Part shown: positions 1 to 7,286 of the stretch, one piece after another
Layout of the letters: each line of letters opens with the position of its first letter
Numbering within the stretch: position 1 is the stretch's first letter
Source: Cyanobium sp. CZS48M
GTDB taxonomy: Bacteria > Cyanobacteriota > Cyanobacteriia > PCC-6307 > Cyanobiaceae
Assembly: GCA_030373145.1 (NCBI GenBank)
Contig: JAUCZK010000003.1
Location: 62,001 to 126,000, forward strand
Length of the DNA: 64,000 nucleotides
Direction: 5' to 3'
The notes under the pieces: generated by a model
What the model saw: the letters and a program-made list of their open reading frames with translations, nothing else
Databases searched by the model: none
Told to the model about the DNA's origin: nothing
Program-made: the position numbers and the translations under genes

Positions 1-269
1 GGCTTCGGGCCCTCGGGCAGCAGGCAGCCGCTGTGGTGCTGTTCGGCGCGGCCCGGCAGGCCTTCGCCGACCTGCTGAGCGGCAGCGGCTATGGGGGCAC
101 GGTGCAGTTGGTGGAAGGCCAGGCCCAGGGTGTGCCCCTGGCCCGGCAGCTGGCCCACCGCCTCGGCTGCCCCACGGTTCTGCTCTCACCGGCCTGCGCC
201 AGCTTTGATCAATACAAGGATTTCGAAGCCCGCGGCGACCATTTCCGCGCCCTGGTGGACGCCCTCTGA
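1..269 (+). CDS. murD: UDP-N-acetylmuramoyl-L-alanine--D-glutamate ligase, C-terminal part (partial at window edge)
   Basis: Only the last ~88 codons are present; the reading frame is open to the first bases of the window, so the start lies outside. MurD adds D-glutamate to UDP-MurNAc-L-Ala in the cytoplasm during peptidoglycan precursor synthesis. The diagnostic C-terminal stretch [17 protein letters not shown] is visible: this is the Mur-ligase domain 3 motif with the Ser-Phe-Asp-x-Phe/Tyr pattern that binds D-Glu. It ends 36 bp before the convergent stop of the next gene. The family assignment rests on a short but very characteristic motif; no catalytic lysine or P-loop can be checked here. 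Confidence 0.9.
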   Translation, partial: LRALGQQAAAVVLFGAARQAFADLLSGSGYGGTVQLVEGQAQGVPLARQLAHRLGCPTVLLSPACASFDQYKDFEARGDHFRALVDAL

Positions 270-304
270 ACGGCCCCAGGACGCGGGACGTTCCACCCCT
301 GCGT

Positions 305-1033
305 TCACAGCAGCCCAGTGCTGGCCTCCTCACGGGGCGAGAGGGGTGCACCGATCTCCCAGGAGGCCAGGTACTGCTGGATGAAGATCGCCGCCAGGGG
401 AACGGTCACCAGCAGCGGCAACAGGCAGAACAGTGCCGAAATCAGAATCAAAGGGATGATTATCAACTGATAACCAATAAGTCCTATTGCGCTAGGCCCA
501 GAAGATAAATCATTGAAGCAAGCCCAGAAGGCGGGCCAGAGCGGCTCCTCAGTGGTGAACACTCGCCGCACGTAGATGGGGGTGAGCGCCATCACGATCA
601 GGCCTGGAATCACGCACAGCAGAATGCCAAGTCCGGTGGCGACGGAAACCAGCAACCCGGCCAGCACGTAGCGGCGGGGGTTGGCGCGCAGCAGGGCCAG
701 GCTCTCCCGGTAGTTCAGATGATGTCCCGTGGCGAACCAGAGGGCCGGCAGGGCGGAGATCATCACCCCCAGCAGGCCCCCCACCACCTGATAGAGGAGC
801 GTGAAGGGCAGGTTCAGTGCCGACGCCACCAGCTGGGTAACGCTCTCGCGCAGATCAGCCGAGACACCGCCCGTCACCGCCGTGGCGATCAAGGTGATGA
901 GCAGGCTGATCACCACCGAGACCACCGCCAGCGCGATCACCGTGAGCTGCAGGGCCAGATAGGTGCGCCAGTGGGTTTCAAACAGGTTCCAGGCCGACTG
1001 GAGGGTGGGTTTCGGTGCGGCTGACTGGCCCAT
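305..1033 (-). CDS. Multi-pass membrane protein, function unknown
   Basis: 242 aa from the ATG at 1033 (MGQSAAPKP); a longer in-frame ATG at 1141 would add 36 residues without membrane or domain character, so I prefer the internal start. After a cytoplasmic-looking N-terminus (SAWNLFETHWRTYL) there are about five to six hydrophobic segments, with a Gly/Pro-rich ILLCVIPGLIV helix near residue 145 typical of DUF975/YciC-like integral membrane proteins. The C-terminus is polar (SPREEASTGLL). It is divergent from the EVE-domain gene (135-bp gap) and convergent with murD. I cannot assign a substrate or role. Confidence 0.7.
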   Translation of the reverse strand: MGQSAAPKPTLQSAWNLFETHWRTYLALQLTVIALAVVSVVISLLITLIATAVTGGVSADLRESVTQLVASALNLPFTLLYQVVGGLLGVMISALPALWFATGHHLNYRESLALLRANPRRYVLAGLLVSVATGLGILLCVIPGLIVMALTPIYVRRVFTTEEPLWPAFWACFNDLSSGPSAIGLIGYQLIIIPLILISALFCLLPLLVTVPLAAIFIQQYLASWEIGAPLSPREEASTGLL

Positions 1034-1167
1034 CGCCGTCGTCTCGTCAGGTTGTTCCAGATGTTGTCTAGGGCGGGGGTGCGCCCAGGCCAACCCAACC
1101 GACACAAACCCGCTCGATACAATCAAGCTTCCCTGACCCAACGGCCCTGCAGGGCACCCCAGGCGAG

Positions 1168-1629
1168 ATGGCTTACTGGTTGATGAAAAGTGAGCCGGAT
1201 GTGTTTGGCATCAGCCATCTCGAGCGCGACGGCAGCACCCTTTGGGATGGCATCCGCAATTACCAGGCGCGCAATTTCATGCGCAGCATGACGGTCGGCG
1301 ATCAGGCCTTTTTCTACCACTCCAACACCAAGCCCCCGGGCATCATCGGCCTGATGGAGGTGATCGAAACGGGGCTGATCGATCCCAGCCAGTTCGATCC
1401 GGCCTCGAACTACTTCGATGCGGCCTCCAGCCGCGAAGCCCCCCGCTGGGACTGCGTGCGCCTCGCCCACCGGCGCACCTATCCCCAGCTGCTCAGCCTG
1501 GAGGCGTTGCGCAGCACCTTTGATGAGCAGGAGCTGCCGGTGGTGCGCCGGGGCAATCGCCTCTCGATCCTGCCGGTGCCCGAGGCCACGGCCCTGCGGC
1601 TGCTGGAACTGCTGGATCCCGGCCGATGA
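1168..1629 (+). CDS. EVE domain-containing protein
   Basis: 153 aa, essentially one EVE domain of the PUA-like fold (thymocyte nuclear protein 1 / YtfG-like family). Start MAYWLMKSEPDVF matches the family N-terminus, and WDGIRNYQARNFMR and FYHSNTKPPGIIGLMEV are the core motifs that line the pocket recognising modified bases. A weak purine-rich ribosome site (AGGCGAG) sits directly upstream. EVE domains bind modified nucleotides in DNA or RNA; the substrate here is unknown. The stop overlaps the ATG of the following membrane protein by 4 bp, so the two are probably translated together. Confidence 0.92.
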   Translation: MAYWLMKSEPDVFGISHLERDGSTLWDGIRNYQARNFMRSMTVGDQAFFYHSNTKPPGIIGLMEVIETGLIDPSQFDPASNYFDAASSREAPRWDCVRLAHRRTYPQLLSLEALRSTFDEQELPVVRRGNRLSILPVPEATALRLLELLDPGR

Positions 1630-2447
1630 GCCCTGAGCCCCGAGGACCCGGGGCCCGGCTGGCGGATGGAGCCCGCGAGGCCATGGCCGCGATCCAGGCC
1701 ATGCGGGGCTGGTTGAGGCAGGGACGCAGGGCTTACGGGCAAGCCCCCTGGCTGTTCAGTGGCTTCACGCTGATGGGCGGCAGCGCCCAACTGCTGGGCC
1801 AGTCGTTGCAGAACTGGGCCAGTGATGCCCTGGCGGTGGGGGAGGAACCCGTGGCGGTCTCGATGACCCTGATGCTGGCCGGGTTGCTGCTGAGCGTGGG
1901 AAGCCTTCTCTGGCTGAATGTGGGGCTGCTGCGGGGGGCCTGGATTGCCCTGGGCGGGCGACCGCCCCGGCTGGCCGAACTGGTGCGCTGGCAGACCGCC
2001 GCCATGGGCCGACTGCTGGCGGTGGCGCTGCTGCTGCTGCTGCTGAACCTGCTGATCGTCGCCACGGCCGGACTGGCAGCCGGTCTGGTGAGCCTGGTTC
2101 ACCCGCTGCTGGCTGTGGTGCCCCTGCTGATCGGCGCCACCCTGCTGGGGGGCCTGTTCGTGACGCAGATCTTCCAACTGCCGCTGGCCGTGGCCGCTGG
2201 CCTCTCGCCCGTGGCCACCTTCCGCCACGGCCGCACCCTGATGGCATCCCATGGCTGGCAGCTGCTGGCCCTGAGCCTCAGCCTCAGCCTGATCGTCCTG
2301 CTGCCCTTGGGGCTGGCCTTGCTGATCGCCTGGCCCCTGGCCGCGGGATTGCTGGTGGCCTGGCCCCTGGCCCTCTGCAGCCTGACGGCGGCCTACCAGG
2401 AGATCGTTGGCGCCGAAGACCGGACAGGCCTGGCAGGCGCCGCCTGA
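1626..2447 (+). CDS. Multi-pass membrane protein, function unknown
   Basis: 273 aa, beginning with the ATGA overlap with the EVE gene. The N-terminal ~40 residues are polar, followed by about six hydrophobic segments including LLAVALLLLLLNLLIVATAG and LIVLLPLGLALLIAWPLAAG. The block FRHGRTLMASHGWQLLALS between membrane segments looks conserved in charge pattern. Its general build resembles the membrane protein at 305-1033, though I see no clear sequence identity. Its 3' end overlaps the convergent DUF2811 gene by 55 bp. Coupling with an EVE protein is the only functional hint. Confidence 0.75.
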   Translation: MSPEPRGPGARLADGAREAMAAIQAMRGWLRQGRRAYGQAPWLFSGFTLMGGSAQLLGQSLQNWASDALAVGEEPVAVSMTLMLAGLLLSVGSLLWLNVGLLRGAWIALGGRPPRLAELVRWQTAAMGRLLAVALLLLLLNLLIVATAGLAAGLVSLVHPLLAVVPLLIGATLLGGLFVTQIFQLPLAVAAGLSPVATFRHGRTLMASHGWQLLALSLSLSLIVLLPLGLALLIAWPLAAGLLVAWPLALCSLTAAYQEIVGAEDRTGLAGAA

Positions 2448-2725
2448 TCGGGCTGCTGTTCGCCCGCCCGCTGGAACATGTTGGCCACGTAGCAGCGGGT
2501 GACCGCCCTGCTCTGCACTCCGTTCTGGACCAGAAAGCCCGCCAGCGCCGCCTGGATCAGGCGGTATTGATCCCAGTGGGGGTGGGCATCGATGAACTGA
2601 GCCATCGAGCTGAGCAGCGCTTCGGGCACATCGGCGCGGAAACTCACCACCCCGGTGTCCGGTTCAGCCAGGGCGCTCTGGGCGGCCGCGGCGACGGAAG
2701 CGGTCATGACCGGGGCGATGTCCAT
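2393..2725 (-). CDS. DUF2811 domain-containing protein
   Basis: 110 aa from ATG 2725 (MDIAPVMTAS); an alternative ATG lies at 2707. Residues ~28-85 (VSFRADVPEALLSSMAQF ... RYLIQ-like helix ... NGVQSRAVTRCYVANMF, abbreviated) match DUF2811, a small helical family found in cyanobacteria whose function is not known. The flanks are low in predicted structure and the C-terminus (QAAPARPVRS) is Pro/Ala rich. The longer open frame to 3031 is not needed for the domain and runs through noncoding-looking sequence. It overlaps the end of the upstream plus-strand membrane gene convergently. Confidence 0.8.
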   Translation of the reverse strand: MDIAPVMTASVAAAAQSALAEPDTGVVSFRADVPEALLSSMAQFIDAHPHWDQYRLIQAALAGFLVQNGVQSRAVTRCYVANMFQRAGEQQPDQAAPARPVRSSAPTISW

Positions 2726-3069
2726 GGACAAGGGGAGCTGGTGATGTCCTCCAGTTCCCCACAGCGCCGGGGCCGCGTCAACTCGGGGGCCCAGCCGAGG
2801 GAGCCGCTGCTCCCAACCCTGAGACTGGCTGCGGCGCAGGAGCACGGCCGGCCCGCGGCGCCGGCGGCAGCGGGCGTTGAAGTCGAACCAGGGGCCTGTC
2901 AAGGGGAGAGTCCAGCGGAGCCGGGTTCTCCCCAGACCCCTGCCGCCAGAGGCCATGCGGCCCCTGAACCTGTGGAAAACCTGTGCAAAAGACCGGGGCC
3001 CTGGCCACGCCCCTGGGGAGTGGGCCGGCAATCAGCAGTGCTGATCGCCCGCCAATCCCGCCGCCGGTC
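2726..3069. other. 344-bp intergenic stretch with a DnaA-box-like pair and a small palindrome
   Basis: No convincing gene: open frames here are G+C-driven shadows. Two DnaA-box-like nonamers occur 11 bp apart on one face of the helix, TGTGGAAAA at 2971-2979 and TGTGCAAAA at 2982-2990 (the complement of the first, TTTTCCACA, is the box form used in Synechococcus elongatus). A 15-bp inverted repeat ATCAGCAGTGCTGAT at 3031-3045 lies 25 bp past the DUF1818 stop and could be a weak 3'-end hairpin, but no U-tract follows on the minus strand. Confidence 0.45.
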
Positions 3070-3447
3070 TCACAGGGGCAGGGGCTCCAGGGCCCGCACC
3101 AGCCCAAGGCCTGCGCCCGGCGCCCAGGCGCCTTCCCAGCCCCGCAGCCCCGCAGCAGGCAGAAGAATGCAGCGCAATCCCCATTGGCCCGGGTCGCCAT
3201 CGAGGCCCAGCCACCAGCCGCCACGCTCCAGCTCAAGGCTGATCAATTCCTCCTCCATCAGCTGATCGGCGATGGCCTCCAGCTGCTCCAGCAGGCTGAG
3301 CAGGCCAGCGCGCAGACCCGAGGCCTCAGCGGCGGTGAGCTCCACCGCCCAGTCGGCGCCTCCGATCAGCAGGGGGAAGGGGACCTTCGACGGATCCCAG
3401 ACCAGCCTCCAACTCTCGGTTTCAGCGCTGTACCCGCTGGGGGTCAA
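3070..3447 (-). CDS. DUF1818 family protein
   Basis: 125 aa beginning MTPSGYSAETESWRLVWDP. The pattern of an N-terminal Trp-rich strand (WRLVWDPSKVPFPLLIGG), a helical AVELTAAEASGLRAGLLSL block and a strand pair ERGGWWLGLDGDP matches DUF1818, a cyanobacterial/plastid family without known activity. It begins 3 bp after the rpoZ stop, so both are very probably one transcript from the rpoZ promoter. The conserved pairing with the RNA polymerase omega gene is contextual only. Confidence 0.85.
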   Translation of the reverse strand: MTPSGYSAETESWRLVWDPSKVPFPLLIGGADWAVELTAAEASGLRAGLLSLLEQLEAIADQLMEEELISLELERGGWWLGLDGDPGQWGLRCILLPAAGLRGWEGAWAPGAGLGLVRALEPLPL

Positions 3448-3450
3448 GGA

Positions 3451-3681
3451 TCAGCCGGGCAGCAGGTCGGGCTGGTCCTGCTCGTCACTGAGCTCCACGA
3501 TCGCCCGCTGCACGGGCTTGACCATCGAGTCTTCGAGCAGGCCATCGAAATCATCGAAGCGGCGCTGCTTGGCGCGGAAGGCGATGCGAACCGTGGTGAG
3601 GTAACGGTTGCTCGACTGACCGATCAGACTTTCAGCCCGCTGGGCCAGTTCCTTGGGATGAACAGTGGGACCGGTGTACAT
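3451..3681 (-). CDS. rpoZ: DNA-directed RNA polymerase subunit omega
   Basis: 76 aa, matching the picocyanobacterial omega subunit: [19 protein letters not shown] (residues 9-27) then the highly conserved [20 protein letters not shown] and a C-terminus ending [11 protein letters not shown]. Omega helps assemble beta' into the RNA polymerase core. Length and both conserved blocks are full-size for the family. The gene is divergent from the Hsp70 gene at 3760 with a 78-bp gap that must hold both promoters, and DUF1818 follows 3 bp downstream. Confidence 0.95.
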   Translation of the reverse strand: MYTGPTVHPKELAQRAESLIGQSSNRYLTTVRIAFRAKQRRFDDFDGLLEDSMVKPVQRAIVELSDEQDQPDLLPG

Positions 3682-3759
3682 CGAAACGAACCCATTTCCA
3701 TCAGCTTAGTTCAGCCACTCCCTGGGCCACTGCCCCGCACCCATGACTGCCCCGCTCCC

Positions 3760-5343
3760 ATGGCCGTGACCGGCACCCTGGCGATCGACCTGGGCAGCAG
3801 CACCACGGTGCTGGCCTTTCAGCCCAGCGCCGGCGGCCCGCCGGAACTGCTGGCCATTCCGCCCTACAGCAGCGACGATCCCTGCGTGGTGCCCAGCCTG
3901 ATCTGGCTGGCAAGCCCCCAGAGCGTCCAGCCCCTGATCGGCCGCCAGGTGCTCGATGCGGGCCTGGCCGCCAGCGGCGGCGGCGGCCTCTGCCGCGACT
4001 TCAAACGCCGGATCGGTGCCCTCGCGGGCGAGGACGGTCCGGCGGCGGCGGGGCCGGGCGGCGGCGGCGAACCGCTGACCCCTGAGCAGGCCGGCAGCCT
4101 TCTGATCACCCGCCTTTGGCAGGCCCTGCCCGCAGGCGTTGAGCCCACCCGGCTGGTGCTCACCGCCCCGATCGAGGGGTACCGGGGCTACCGCCAGTGG
4201 CTGCAGCAACTCAGCAGCCTGATCCCCGTGCAGGAGGTGGCCCTGGTGGATGAGCCCACCGCGGCCGCCATCGGCGCGGGCCTGCCGGCGGGCAGCCGGG
4301 TGCTGGTGGTGGACCTGGGGGGCGGCACGATCGATCTCTCGCTCGTGGCCCTCCAGGGCGGCGAGGGACGGGCGGCACCGATCGCCCAGTTGCTGCGCTT
4401 CGGCGGCCGGGACCTCGATGGTGGCCGCCAGGCCTTGCGCTGCGCCGAGGTGATCGGCAAGGCCGGCAGCGCCCTCGGCGGCCGCGACATCGACCGCTGG
4501 ATCGCGGCGAGCCTTGCCCCGGACCTGGGGGACGACCCCGGCCTGCTGGAGATCAGCGAGCGGCTCAAGTGCGGCCTGAGCGAGGCCGAGGAGGTGACGG
4601 CCATCTGGAGCGCTGCCGGAGCCGCCAGCCGCGCCCTGTGCCTTGATCGCCTCCAGCTCGATCGGATCCTGCGGGAGCGGGGGCTGCTGCAGCTGCTCGA
4701 CGACCTGCTGGAGCGGGTGCTGGCGGCGGCGCGGGCCAAGGGACTGGACCAGGACCAGATCGATGCGGTGCTGCCGGTGGGGGGCACCAGCCGCCTGCCC
4801 AGCATTCGCCACTGGCTGGCGGAGCGCTGCGGCTCCATCCCCGTGCGCGACCAGCGGCCAGTGGAGGCGGTGGCCCTCGGCGCCCTCGCCCTCACCCCGG
4901 GGGTGCGGCTCAAGGACGTGCTGGCCCGGGGGGTGTCGCTGCGCTGCTGGGATCAGCGCGGCGGGGAACACCGCTGGCATCCCCTCTTCCTGGCTGGCCA
5001 GAGCTGGCCCACCGACCAGCCCCTGGAGATGGTGCTCAGCTGCAGCCGCGATGGGCAGCGCAGCCTGGAGCTGGTGCTCGGGGAGCCGATCGAGGAGGAC
5101 CGCAGTGAGGTGGTCTTCATCGACGGGTTGCCCCAGGTGCGGCGGCGGCCCGCTGGCGAGGCCAGAACACAGCTGTGGGGCTGCCAGCCCGCGCCCGTGC
5201 CCCTCGATCCCCCCGGCAGCTGCGGCCTCGACCGGCTGCGGCTGCGCTTCAGCATCGACGCCGATGGGCAGTTGCTGCTGGAGAGCGAAGATCTGCTCAG
5301 CGGCAGCCTCAACGCCGCACGGGTGCTCGGTGCGGTGCGCTGA
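3760..5343 (+). CDS. Hsp70 family (DnaK-like) chaperone lacking the C-terminal lid
   Basis: 527 aa from ATG 3760; the open frame extends upstream but AIDLGSSTTVL, the phosphate-1 loop, begins at residue 9 from this ATG as in DnaK. Also visible are DEPTAAAIGAG (~164), VVDLGGGTIDLS (~183, phosphate 2) and the adenosine motif PVGGTSRLPS (~339). About 140 residues follow the nucleotide-binding domain, enough for a beta-sandwich substrate domain but not the helical lid of a 630-640 aa DnaK. It is therefore an Hsp70 homolog distinct from housekeeping DnaK. The membrane-anchored gene at 5452 lies 108 bp downstream on the same strand. A PPC-like partner is not visible. Confidence 0.88.
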   Translation: MAVTGTLAIDLGSSTTVLAFQPSAGGPPELLAIPPYSSDDPCVVPSLIWLASPQSVQPLIGRQVLDAGLAASGGGGLCRDFKRRIGALAGEDGPAAAGPGGGGEPLTPEQAGSLLITRLWQALPAGVEPTRLVLTAPIEGYRGYRQWLQQLSSLIPVQEVALVDEPTAAAIGAGLPAGSRVLVVDLGGGTIDLSLVALQGGEGRAAPIAQLLRFGGRDLDGGRQALRCAEVIGKAGSALGGRDIDRWIAASLAPDLGDDPGLLEISERLKCGLSEAEEVTAIWSAAGAASRALCLDRLQLDRILRERGLLQLLDDLLERVLAAARAKGLDQDQIDAVLPVGGTSRLPSIRHWLAERCGSIPVRDQRPVEAVALGALALTPGVRLKDVLARGVSLRCWDQRGGEHRWHPLFLAGQSWPTDQPLEMVLSCSRDGQRSLELVLGEPIEEDRSEVVFIDGLPQVRRRPAGEARTQLWGCQPAPVPLDPPGSCGLDRLRLRFSIDADGQLLLESEDLLSGSLNAARVLGAVR

Positions 5344-5451
5344 AGCCGCTCCATGGCGCCAGTGGCAGTGGACGACGCGGGGGCTGCCCCCTGTTGACGT
5401 TTCCTGGGCCACTGCGTTCATAGAACGGAGACTGAGAGTTCACATCAGCAC

Positions 5452-6282
5452 TTGGCCATCCGCCGCCACAGGCTTCCGCGCTTCTGGCTGGCTCTCACCC
5501 TCGGCCTGGTGGCCACCGGAGTGGGCGGAGCCTGGTGGTGGGAATCGCAATTGCCGCGCCGGCTGGAGCAGGCCGCCAACGAGGGGCGCTTCGACGACTG
5601 CATCCGCTACAGCGATCAGCTGGCCTCCCTGCGCTGGTTGAGCGGGCGCTCACCGGCGGAGCAGGGCCGCTGCCGACGGGCCAAGGCTGAACAGCTCTGG
5701 CGGCAGCAGAAGCCCGAGGAGGCCCTCAAGCTGCAACTGCTGCTGGCCAATTCCGTGGCGGGCACCGAGGCCGACCGGCAGCAGCTGCTGGCCTGGCAGC
5801 AGGACCTCAAGAACCGGGCCCTGGCCCGCTTCCAGCAGGGCGACCTGGAGGGGGCCTTAGCCCTGCTCAAGCCCATGGGAGAACATCACCGGCCCGACGG
5901 CTCTGCCTTGGGTGACAACCTGCGGGAGTTCTGGTCGCGCAACCAGCTGCAACAGCAGCGGGCCGTGAAACTCGTGGCTGAGAAGCGCTGGTGGGAAGCC
6001 CTTGATGCCCTCAACCGCATCGATCACCCCTGGTGGACCACCGCCACAGCCCCCCTGCGGGAGCAGGTGGACCAGGCGATCGCTGGGCTGAAGAGCAAGG
6101 AACAGGAGCACCACAGCCACGGCGATCAACCGATCGACAGCGTGCCGATCGCCAGCCTCGATGCCGCCGTGCAACGCCAGCTGGCCACGGGCGTCGACGA
6201 GTGGACCGCCTTCACCAAGGCCTGCGCCGAGCTGGGCGGCCGGGTGGTGGAGTCGGGTCCTGAGACCACCTGCCGCCGCTGA
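5452..6282 (+). CDS. Membrane-anchored helical-repeat protein, function unknown
   Basis: 276 aa with a TTG start (no ATG or GTG is in frame between the preceding stop near 5395 and here; the exact start is uncertain). Basic N-terminus RRHRLPR then one transmembrane segment (FWLALTLGLVATGVGGAWWW), and ~240 residues of charged amphipathic helices with a TPR-like rhythm (WRQQKPEEALKLQ, FQQGDLEGALALL, EKRWWEALDALN). The C-terminus GRVVESGPETTCRR carries a single Cys. It follows the lid-less Hsp70 on the same strand, suggesting a chaperone-associated role, which is inference. Domain databases may not name it. Confidence 0.7.
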   Translation: MAIRRHRLPRFWLALTLGLVATGVGGAWWWESQLPRRLEQAANEGRFDDCIRYSDQLASLRWLSGRSPAEQGRCRRAKAEQLWRQQKPEEALKLQLLLANSVAGTEADRQQLLAWQQDLKNRALARFQQGDLEGALALLKPMGEHHRPDGSALGDNLREFWSRNQLQQQRAVKLVAEKRWWEALDALNRIDHPWWTTATAPLREQVDQAIAGLKSKEQEHHSHGDQPIDSVPIASLDAAVQRQLATGVDEWTAFTKACAELGGRVVESGPETTCRR

Positions 6283-6353
6283 AGCCCCCCCGGGGCCAGC
6301 CTCCACCCTGGGGGCCCATGACAGGATTGGTCCATCCACTGGGTCCCCAGCGC

Positions 6354-6575
6354 ATGAAGGCCGGAGAACAGGTCCAGGTCAGCCAGAGCGTGGTCGTGTA
6401 CACCCACCCGGAGCACCGCGGCAAGGCCTTCGACCTTCTCGGACAGCAGGGCGAGGTGCTGCAGGTGCTCGACGACTGGAAGGGCAAGCCCATCAGCCCC
6501 ACCCTGCCGGTGATCGTGGCCTTCGGACGCTTCCGCGCCCACTTCCGCCCCGACGAGCTTGAAGCGGTGGGCTGA
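6354..6575 (+). CDS. ftrV: Ferredoxin-thioredoxin reductase, variable (alpha) chain
   Basis: 73 aa from the internal ATG 6354 (MKAGEQVQV); an in-frame ATG at 6318 would add 12 residues, but family members begin at the VGD/AGE strand. The SH3-like barrel is clear: VVVYTHPEHRGKAFD, GEVLQVLDDWKGKPISPTLPVIVAF and FRAHFRPDELE. FtrV cups the catalytic Fe-S chain FtrC and passes electrons from ferredoxin to thioredoxins in the light. FtrC is not in this window. The stop is 5 bp from the convergent pyrR stop. Confidence 0.93.
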   Translation: MKAGEQVQVSQSVVVYTHPEHRGKAFDLLGQQGEVLQVLDDWKGKPISPTLPVIVAFGRFRAHFRPDELEAVG

Positions 6576-6580
6576 GGGGC

Positions 6581-7144
6581 CTAGCCGGCGCGAATCAGGA
6601 ACACGCCGTCTTCGCCGTCGGTCTGGCGCAGGCAGAGCTGAATCGATTCCTGGCGGTTGGTGGGCACCAGGCGGCCACAGAAATCGGGCTGAATCGGCAG
6701 CTCCCGGTGGCCACGGTCCACCATCACCAGCAGCCGCACGAGATCTGGACGCCCCCAGGTGTGCAGGGCCTCCAGCGCCGCCCGCACCGTGCGGCCGGTG
6801 AAGATCACGTCATCCACCAGCACCAGTTGGCGCCCTTCGATGTCGGAGGGCAGCTGGGTGGCCTCCACCAGGCGGGTGCCCACCCGCTCCAGGTCATCGC
6901 GGTGGAAGGTGGGATCAAGGCTGCCCTGGTCGATCGGGTGGCCGCAGAGCTCCTGCAGTTGCTCGGCCAGCACCCGGGCCAGGGCCACCCCCCTGGTGGG
7001 GATGCCCAGCAGCAGCAGCTGGCGACTGTCGATCACCCCTTCGAGCACCTGGGAGGCCAGGCGGCGCACCGTGCGGGCGAGATCGTCGGCGGAGAGGATC
7101 TCCAGCCGCCGCTGATCGGGTGACGGTGCCGTGGAAGTGTTCAC
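6581..7144 (-). CDS. pyrR: Bifunctional pyr operon regulator / uracil phosphoribosyltransferase PyrR
   Basis: 187 aa from GTG 7144 (start VNTSTAPSPDQRRLEILS); the frame is open to 7450 but upstream sequence has no family similarity and would overlap gpmI. Type-I phosphoribosyltransferase: the PRPP loop VLVDDVIFTGRTVRAAL (residues ~104-120), GIPTRGVALA (flexible loop region) and the PyrR-specific DPTFHRDDLERVGT. PyrR makes UMP from uracil and in Firmicutes attenuates pyr operons; an RNA-binding role in cyanobacteria is uncertain and I see no PyrR-type leader here. It is divergent from gpmI (142-bp gap). Confidence 0.9.
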   Translation of the reverse strand: MNTSTAPSPDQRRLEILSADDLARTVRRLASQVLEGVIDSRQLLLLGIPTRGVALARVLAEQLQELCGHPIDQGSLDPTFHRDDLERVGTRLVEATQLPSDIEGRQLVLVDDVIFTGRTVRAALEALHTWGRPDLVRLLVMVDRGHRELPIQPDFCGRLVPTNRQESIQLCLRQTDGEDGVFLIRAG

Positions 7145-7286
7145 AAGGAACGGAAGTTGGTCGATCCATCGTATGGACGCAAGAATGTTGCCAAAAGCTG
7201 ACGACCCCATTTCGCGGCCTGGATCATCGGCCTTCAGGAGTAACTTGACCCTGGAAGACGCTTGAATAACCATTCGGGAAGTCAGG

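Noticed and set aside
2983-3759. N-terminal extension of the Hsp70 frame
   Set aside because: Would run antisense through rpoZ and DUF1818; the conserved ATPase domain starts right after the ATG at 3760.
7245-7273. TTGACC followed by GAATAA as a promoter for gpmI
   Set aside because: Spacing (13 bp) and -10 match are poor; not listed as a promoter.
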